Of a DNA stretch of 64,000 nucleotides, positions 57,754-64,000 are shown piece after piece. Source of the stretch: Flabesymbios commensalis (taxonomy: Eukaryota; Annelida; Polychaeta; Terebellida; Flabelligeridae); the NCBI GenBank assembly GCA_964017125.1, contig OZ024908.1, positions 60,891,521 to 60,955,520 of the forward strand. Reading direction: 5' to 3'. Position numbers and translations under genes: made by a program. The notes beneath the pieces are model-generated. The model was given only the letters and a program-made list of their open reading frames with translations. It searched no databases and was not told the DNA's origin. The first letter of the stretch is position 1; every line of letters begins with the position of its first letter.

Positions 57754-58000
57754 TTTAGCCCTTTAACCGCCGGTGCCGCATATATTCGGGTTTTCATTGT
57801 TTATCAGCACATTAAGTACCATTTTTTAAACATGTTAAAGATAAAATGAGACATCAACCAGCAAGATTTGAAAAGAGTTGACCTACATTTTGTCAAATCT
57901 GAATAATTTTCACTCACTTGAAGTTGTGGATCGCGTCAGCTAGACACAACTTCAAGTGGGTGAAAATTCAAATTGAATAATTTGGCGGTTAAAGGGTTAA
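57754..58000. mobile_element. F2 element, complete
   Basis: CCCTTTAACCGCCGGTGCCG ... TTGGCGGTTAAAGGGTTAA; it closely resembles 12736-12980, including tgacctacattttgtcaaat. Confidence 0.86.
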
Positions 58001-58054
58001 AGTTGAGACCGACGGTATGTTTGCAGCAACAGCTCAACCAAGGGCCTGCGGCAT

Positions 58055-58153
58055 TCTCGCACAAGTTACGATTTATCGTAGGCTTCGGATTGGTCGAATG
58101 GTCATCTCGACCAATCCGAAGCTTACGATTTATCGTAAGTTGTACGAGAATAC
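58055..58153. mobile_element. Hairpin element, gtaggcttcggattggtcga family, copy 2
   Basis: Same core as 9988-10085, with arms gttacgatttatcgtaggct / agcttacgatttatcgtaag. Several arm bases differ from copy 1 on both sides at once (tttat instead of acacc), so each copy stays self-complementary. Confidence 0.8.
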
Positions 58154-58354
58154 GGACCCTGCTGACCATTGGGTTACGTCTCGTGGTGAAATACCTTGTT
58201 TTCCAAGATTGCATAATTGATAAGTGTGTGTTAACAAAAATGTGATGGGTTCGTGTCAAGAAACGATGGCAAGCAAAATGTGCCAGCACTTGGTGTTTTT
58301 CTCCTTCCCGGTGGTGTCGTTTTGTAATAATATGCAAATACTAATAATTGTCAT

Positions 58355-58774
58355 TCAGACTGTGACCTCTAAAGACGATCCCGGAAATGAAAGAATTGGA
58401 TAAAATTATAATTGTCGCAGACCCATAACATAAGTATTCAAATAAATCAGAAAGAACTAACTACGACATTTATGATGATTTCAAATTGAAAAAACCCTTG
58501 GTCTCCATGATATATCTTAAGTCCCACCTCAAGGTGACTGGAAATGACAGAAAATACCATAGACCTCTGGAGGTCTATGGAAATACCTGCTGCCAAAGGG
58601 TTTTTTTCAATTTGAAATCATAAATTTCTTATTTAGCTATTATGGGTCTACGGCCATTATAAATATTTTACTCCTTGAAAGCGGGGATCGACTTTAGACG
58701 TCATATTCTGACATTTATAGTCATCATAATCTGACGTCTAAAGTTGTTCCCCGAACTGTACATGTGAGTGTTAA
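58355..58774. mobile_element. Two F1 copies in opposite orientation
   Basis: 58355-58520 has gacccataacataagtattc, then ttggtctccatgat. 58595-58774 has the reverse order and ends tgagtgTTAA. The short palindrome atagacctctggaggtctat lies between them. Confidence 0.75.
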
Positions 58775-59255
58775 CTCTTATACCGCTAAGTAGTTTTAAT
58801 GTTTTTAAATTTGTTTAATTATTCGATGGAATCACTGACATTGGGGATGAAATAGGCCTTTTACTCTTTAGTAATCAGAATTTGCAAAGTTTTGGTCTCA
58901 TATTAAACAATTATGACTATTCTCACTTGAGCACTTGAAGTTGTGGGTTGCTCGTGGTGTAGCGAGACACAACTCCAAGTGGGTGAAAATTTAAATAAAA
59001 AAACTTGGCGCTTTAACCCTTTAACTGTCAAGTTATTTAATTGGAATTTTCACTTACTTGAAGTTATGTCTCTCTGACGCGATCCACAACTTCAAGTGAG
59101 GCAAAATTATTCAGATTTGACAAAATGGTTAGGACATGTTAGCGATAAAGCAAGATTTAAAAACAGCTAAATAGCTGTTTTTAAATCTTGCTTTATCGCT
59201 AACATGTCTTAATGTGCGAATAGAAAACAATCGGGACCGGCAGTTAAAGGGTTAA
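58771..59255. mobile_element. Two F2-type elements sharing one TTAA, the second with an 80-bp palindrome
   Basis: 58771-59016 is a diverged copy with caagtgggtgaaaatttaaa. 59013-59255 is standard F2, but its centre is replaced by a perfect palindrome (gacatgttagcgataaagca ... and complement, 59134-59213). The shared TTAA is 59013-59016. Confidence 0.82.
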
Positions 59256-59830
59256 GATGTAAGGGGAAATATATAGCTATGGGCTTGCGGTCACTTTGCC
59301 AGCGATTTCGCAACAGGAAATAGCCAGATCGGACAGGGTTATTTGTCCAGAATAAGACCATATAGGAGAGAGGGAGTAGCGCCTGTAGGAGGACTGCCAT
59401 TGATTACAGACACTGGCTGTCAGGGGTCTCTGTAATTGACAGTCCCAGGAGGGCGGGGGAGAGTTGGGGTCATAAAAACACAAGTACTGATACGACTGTC
59501 CAATTCTGGAGGCATTGATTTAACGTCCATAAAAGTATAAGGAAACTGTAATTTTCCGTCCTTCGTCACAAAAGCAGGGCCTTGCTTGTTGTAACACACA
59601 TACTAAATACCTGTTACCGCTAAGTATATAAATACGTTTACAAAGGATAGGCACCCCCCACAAAAATAAAATAGTAAACCCGGCAGTTTCATGCCTTTTT
59701 CTATTTTTTATATTGAATGAGTATTAGTATGATAGTTATGTAGCTCTCTTCAGATTTTTGTAATTTCATAACATTGGTATGCCCCGAGCGTTTTATTCGA
59801 TTTTTGTGTACACGATATCCGGACATTATA

Positions 59831-61646
59831 CAGTGGAGACCCGGAAATTGGACCACCTATGGGACTGACTGAAAGTGGTCCCATTTTGGAATCGGTCCGA
59901 TTTGTGAAACCAGCCAATTATGAATGGAGAGATACTAGTCAGTCTGTTTATAGATGTCTTGTTACGTGTTGATATCAAGGTCGATTATTAAACCAATGTA
60001 TTAAATATGACGCCATGATATAATAAAAAAAAACACACACAATTGAAAAAAAGTTGTATTAAATGCATATAAAAATATATATGGGAAAAATCGTATACAT
60101 AATTAATTTATTTCTGTAAAAATTCTGTAAACTGAAAGTCGATCAGCCGTGAATAGCCCTATGACACCCAAGGTCCCTTATTATGACTGTCAATATTGTT
60201 TGATATTGCTTTAATATAAAACACAGCGAAATTCGCTGGCTTCAATTTTTTTAATTGATTTCGAAGTGACATTTATTCATTTATCATATTTCGAAATTTG
60301 CTGGTTTCAAATTGTTTTAAATTTGTTTTAACGTGACATTTATCTTGAGAGCTGTATTGACAAATATGATATTAATTAGCAGTGTTCAAATAAGTTATCA
60401 CGCTTCTAATTTTATAAAAACTCGGGAGTCGTAAACGGAGTCATTATGATTTACTTGGAGTAAAAAAATATTTCTCTCATTACGTTCCTAGTGTGATAGT
60501 ATCGTTTTTTAGGGTGATCAAGCCATGCAGCTGTGAGCGGGGAATCGATCAGCCGTGAATAACCCTATGTACAGTCCATTAACTGGATATTATTTATACT
60601 TTCTCGCGTAAAAATACATCAGATAATTATTCCGTTTAATATGCGTAACTAATACAGAAAATCATGACTAATAATCACGCTATACAGGTGATAATCCTTC
60701 TGTACGCTACGGCATGTCATATATGACAAGTCAAGTTGATAAAAAGCAGCTTAGCGAATTATAATCTTCTCGAATTATTATCATATATAAATATGATAAT
60801 CTGATTATCATATATAAATATGATAATCTGTTTGCTTGTATCGCTTGTATTAATTGTTTCCTATTTCAGTATCTATTTATACGCTAGGCATATCTGTATT
60901 AGACACACATAGCCCTTACATATCCTGCATAATTAAATGATTGTTGCACGCCGAATGTTTTTGTCAGCTGGTCGAAAATCAAAAGCGCCTTTGTTTAACC
61001 TTGTGGTTCCTATAGACCAGAAGCTCAATTATTGCTACAACACTTACAGTGCTAATATAACTTCCTATAATTTAACAAAAAAATAAATATAAGGAGTCAA
61101 CATAAATTGTGTTGTTATATCTTAGCAACATACACTTTCACACTAAGCTGTCATCGTAAGTATAAGCTTTGTAAATTATTTTTGAGCAGTATTAACAAAG
61201 AAAGACGGTCGTAGGAGCTAAAACACTACACCGTGGATAATCAACCAACCGAAGAGGCGCGACTCAAGGAAGAGACATGACATGATAAGGCGACTGATTG
61301 CAATTTGCACTGATGACAAGGTTTAAATGTTGCATTAACATTGTATGATTGATTTCACAAGCGCTAATCCTTTCCGTGATCCAATCTGAGCTCAGCTGGT
61401 TCCTAATTGATGCATATATATATAACTGTAAAAGTGTTAATTATTTTTTTTTCTGGTCCGTTTTTCGAGTCTTTTTTATGATTTGGGACTGAAAAAGGGT
61501 GGTCCGTGTCCCGAATCGCGGGTCGGTCCGCTTTCTGAATCTGATAATACATTATGTGAATGGGGAAATAATTGGGACTAAAAAAAGGTGGTCCGTATTC
61601 CGGGATGGTCCGCTTTGTGAGGCGGTCCGATACCGGGTCTCCACTG
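59831..61646. mobile_element. Pogo/Tigger-like non-autonomous element, 1.8 kb
   Basis: Ends CAGTGGAGACCCGG and CCGGGTCTCCACTG, flanked by TA (59829-59830, 61647-61648). The subterminal arms share ggaccacc and cggtccg motifs. The interior is AT-rich with a partly repeated cgatcagccgtgaata segment (60144, 60547) and no long ORF, so it needs a transposase supplied elsewhere. Confidence 0.78.
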
Positions 61647-61857
61647 TATATTCCGAAGAAACAACATCTTTCGTTGCATAATTTCAAGTTGAAACTCTAC
61701 AGAATAGACAAATGATATACATGCTTCGGTAAAGAAAGTTTTTATTTTTAAAAACATATAATATCTCAAAATCTAGTGCAACGCAGAGAAATGCAGTATA
61801 GGTTGGTGTGTCTGCCGTTCATCGGAATTACACAAGGTTTTCTCATTTGTTCACATC

Positions 61858-61937
61858 AAGATTTGTTCCATGGCATTCGAAAATACATTTAACCAATTGG
61901 TTGAATGTATTTTTCGAATTCCATAGAACAAATCTTG
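61858..61937. repeat. Imperfect palindrome (agatttgttcc)
   Basis: Arms agatttgttccatggcattc / gaattccatagaacaaatct around attcgaaaatacatt and its complement, centred at ccaattgg. Confidence 0.8.
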
Positions 61938-62096
61938 CTCAAGAGCATTTAACCATTTCAGGTCTCACCACACAATACATGCGCGCATCTAATCATAAAG
62001 TTTAACATTAAACTGTGTATGAAGCTGTATGTTTTTAGATGTGGCTGCTCACAGCAGCCTCCGAGGTAAATATTAGGCCCCAGTAAACATATTATG

Positions 62097-62235
62097 TTAA
62101 CCCTTTAAACCCTCACGATGCATTAAAGCATCATTTTAAATCCCCCTTAAAACAGACTTAATTTCCCCACAACAGCAATTCGCGGCTTGTAGTGGATTTA
62201 GATGACAATGGTAAAACCAGGCTTGAAAGGGTTAA
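62097..62235. mobile_element. F3 element, internally deleted
   Basis: TTAACCCTTTAAACCCTCAC ... CAGGCTTGAAAGGGTTAA, 139 bp; one hairpin arm and the middle are lost. Confidence 0.82.
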
Positions 62236-63389
62236 TAACAATTAGATGCTCGAAATTGTCTCCTGCTGCATTATAACCAGCAGCTATACAGTATATAATA
62301 ACTATACCACGATGCTTATCTGAGTACACTTGGGACACGGAGCTGCTCCGCCATTTCAGTATTTCAGTATTTGAGACTCAAAACCTGACTATCAGGATCA
62401 AATCAATGCAGTTCAAAAAGGAGTTTAAAAATCGTGAATCACGGAATGGGTTGCTCTGGTAAGTAAAGTAATTGCTGCAATAAAAAAATAACAGCGAAAA
62501 TAAGGCAGCCATCTTAGCCTAATAGCAGCAGCAAAAACGCCATTCACATGATGTCAAAAAACCATAGCATCTTGGTGACGTCAAGATGATGATTTTTTCA
62601 TGGGGCAGCCCAGCAAGAACGGTACGCTTAGCCAATTTTGGCTTTTCTGGTTTCTTGTTGGCCCAACATTAAGCCCATAGTGCCTGAACGACTCGTTTTT
62701 GTTGAGAGTAGCCCGACTGGCACCCACGAGAAGCATTAGGATCATATTTCATTATGGATCGCACTGCTTGTAAATGACGTATGACGTGGCGAAATGTTTT
62801 GCCCTTGAAAATAATAAGGGGCTGATACAGAGCGTCAGATTCTCCATTCTCATTGTACGCCTTGTGGCTATATGTCTATGTATTTTATTGACGTCTAAGT
62901 ATGAAGAACATAAAAAACAAGACGGTCACATAAACTCCCTGCAAACACGTAGGCGGGATTTTCTCATGCTCATGGCACACAAATAGGCCTACACCAAGAA
63001 CTTTCGGATTTTCGGAATCAATACCATTCCAGTGGCAGCAACTGGGACAAATGGTGCAATCGAATCACAACACCCACCAGAGTCCTGTCTGACGAGACGT
63101 CGAGCCAACGATGCTTCAATCGACGCTGGGCCAACACTGGATCAGCTTTGGTTCATTACAGGGTGTCCACTGGGTTCAGCATGTTCAGAGACGGCTGCGT
63201 AAATGTGATCGAAAATTGCGTTCTCCAGGTGGAATCCCTGAGCGTGTGAAGCAGATTATGCAGCGAATACGATGGCAACATAACCGCAGGATCTCCCGGT
63301 GCCGGGCTTCGATTCTGCCTGTCACAGTAACGTTATATCATCTCGTATATGACTTGTATACGTAAACCCGATGGCTCATTCAGCGCATT

Positions 63390-63640
63390 TTAACCCTTTA
63401 AGCCCTCACGATGCATTGAAGCATCATTTTACATCCCTGAAAACAGATTAAATTTTCCTACAACCCAGGGCTTAGAATAAAAATTTCCATGAAACTGGTT
63501 TACCAATACATGGCAATTTTCTTCAATTTTTCACTCACATCAAATCATCTTCATCCACTACAAGTCGAGAATTGCGACAGCAATTCGCGGCTTGTAGTGG
63601 ATGAAGATGACTATGCCAAACTCAGGCTTGAAAGGGTTAA
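63390..63640. mobile_element. F3 element, complete
   Basis: TTAACCCTTTAAGCCCTCAC ... CAGGCTTGAAAGGGTTAA, opposite orientation to 56308-56559. The hairpin ccactacaagtcgagaattg is near the right end. Confidence 0.88.
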
Positions 63641-63773
63641 CCAGGTCTGCTTCTGCTCTGCTCCCATCAATTTATAAATATTATATAATCTACGATGTGA
63701 TAACAGTTTTGAGTTATTTCGTAAAGTCCTGGCCGGTGCATGAGACTTCAATCTGATCACGTGAGAGCTATGT

Positions 63774-63872
63774 CCCAGTACAAAACAAAACATTTGTATT
63801 TATAACATTTCTGCAATATTGGACCGACGTTGGGACGACGTTGTATAAATATTATGCAAATGTGTTGTGTTT
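63774..63872. mobile_element. H-family element, aaaacatttgtat subfamily
   Basis: Arms aaaacatttgtatttataac and ataaatattatgcaaatgtg around ggaccgacgttgggacgacg. Half copies or eroded cores lie at 57500-57547, 62609-62680 and 63080-63150. Confidence 0.72.
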
Positions 63873-64000
63873 ACATGTATGTTCACGAAAGTGAAAGCAG
63901 TGTCTACCAATTAATTCAGTGTATGATAATAATGGTGTTGAAATTGAAGGCTACACAATGACGAAAAACACGAATTTGCCACACTTTGATAGCGCGATGA

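Noticed and set aside
63111-63365. 84-codon basic ORF that could be a small exon
   Set aside because: The first third is an eroded H-family core; the rest (RRLRKCDRKLRSPGGIPE) has no family match, start context or splice sites that I could defend.

Overview
The window is animal nuclear DNA: one interrupted gene with long introns sits in a dense field of small transposable elements and satellites, with no operons, no compact ORFs and no phage or plasmid functions. The SINE types (tRNA-derived and 5S-rRNA-derived), the TTAA- and TA-flanked non-autonomous DNA transposons and the ~11 kb intron suggest a marine invertebrate. A hemichordate, echinoderm or amphioxus-like deuterostome is my guess from the style of the SINE tails, not a firm call. 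No LTR element or virus-like copy was recognised.

The only gene I can support is a K+-dependent Na+/Ca2+ exchanger (NCKX, SLC24 family) on the minus strand. Five consecutive internal exons are visible, with consensus splice sites and fully consistent phases: 40186-40084, 28685-28324, 26887-26747, 24921-24802 and 23050-22914. They encode about 287 residues: the end of the cytosolic loop, a variable low-complexity segment, two membrane segments and the alpha-2 ion-binding repeat. The 5' exons (first membrane cluster, alpha-1) and the last exon(s) were not found and probably lie outside the window or in short exons I could not recognise.

Layout on the plus axis. 1-15 kb: element-rich DNA with a 32-bp minisatellite at the left edge and a ~160-bp tandem satellite at 8.2-9.4 kb. 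15.2-21.6 kb: one large foldback-like structure whose two arms are inverted copies, each with an outer ~21-bp minisatellite, a unique block and a ~372-bp tandem array, around a ~2 kb loop. 22.1-22.8 kb: a pentanucleotide array. 22.9-40.2 kb: the NCKX exons. 39-42 kb: tetranucleotide arrays. 45-47.3 kb: a 46-bp minisatellite. 51.6-51.9 kb: a second pentanucleotide array. 53-63.8 kb: two pogo/Tigger-like elements and many TTAA-flanked elements.

The repeats fall into a few families: (H) about 40 palindromic elements ending in CCCAGCAAACAC; (F1, F2, F3) three TTAA-flanked families with CCCTT-type ends and a central hairpin; (P) short hairpins built on GCAGTATCTGCTTAC; a two-headed tRNA-like SINE; a 5S-derived SINE3-type element; and satellites. 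They touch the gene directly: a two-headed SINE has landed on the 3' splice site of one exon and duplicated it, and H-family hairpins lie 21-35 nt past the 5' splice sites of three of the five exons.
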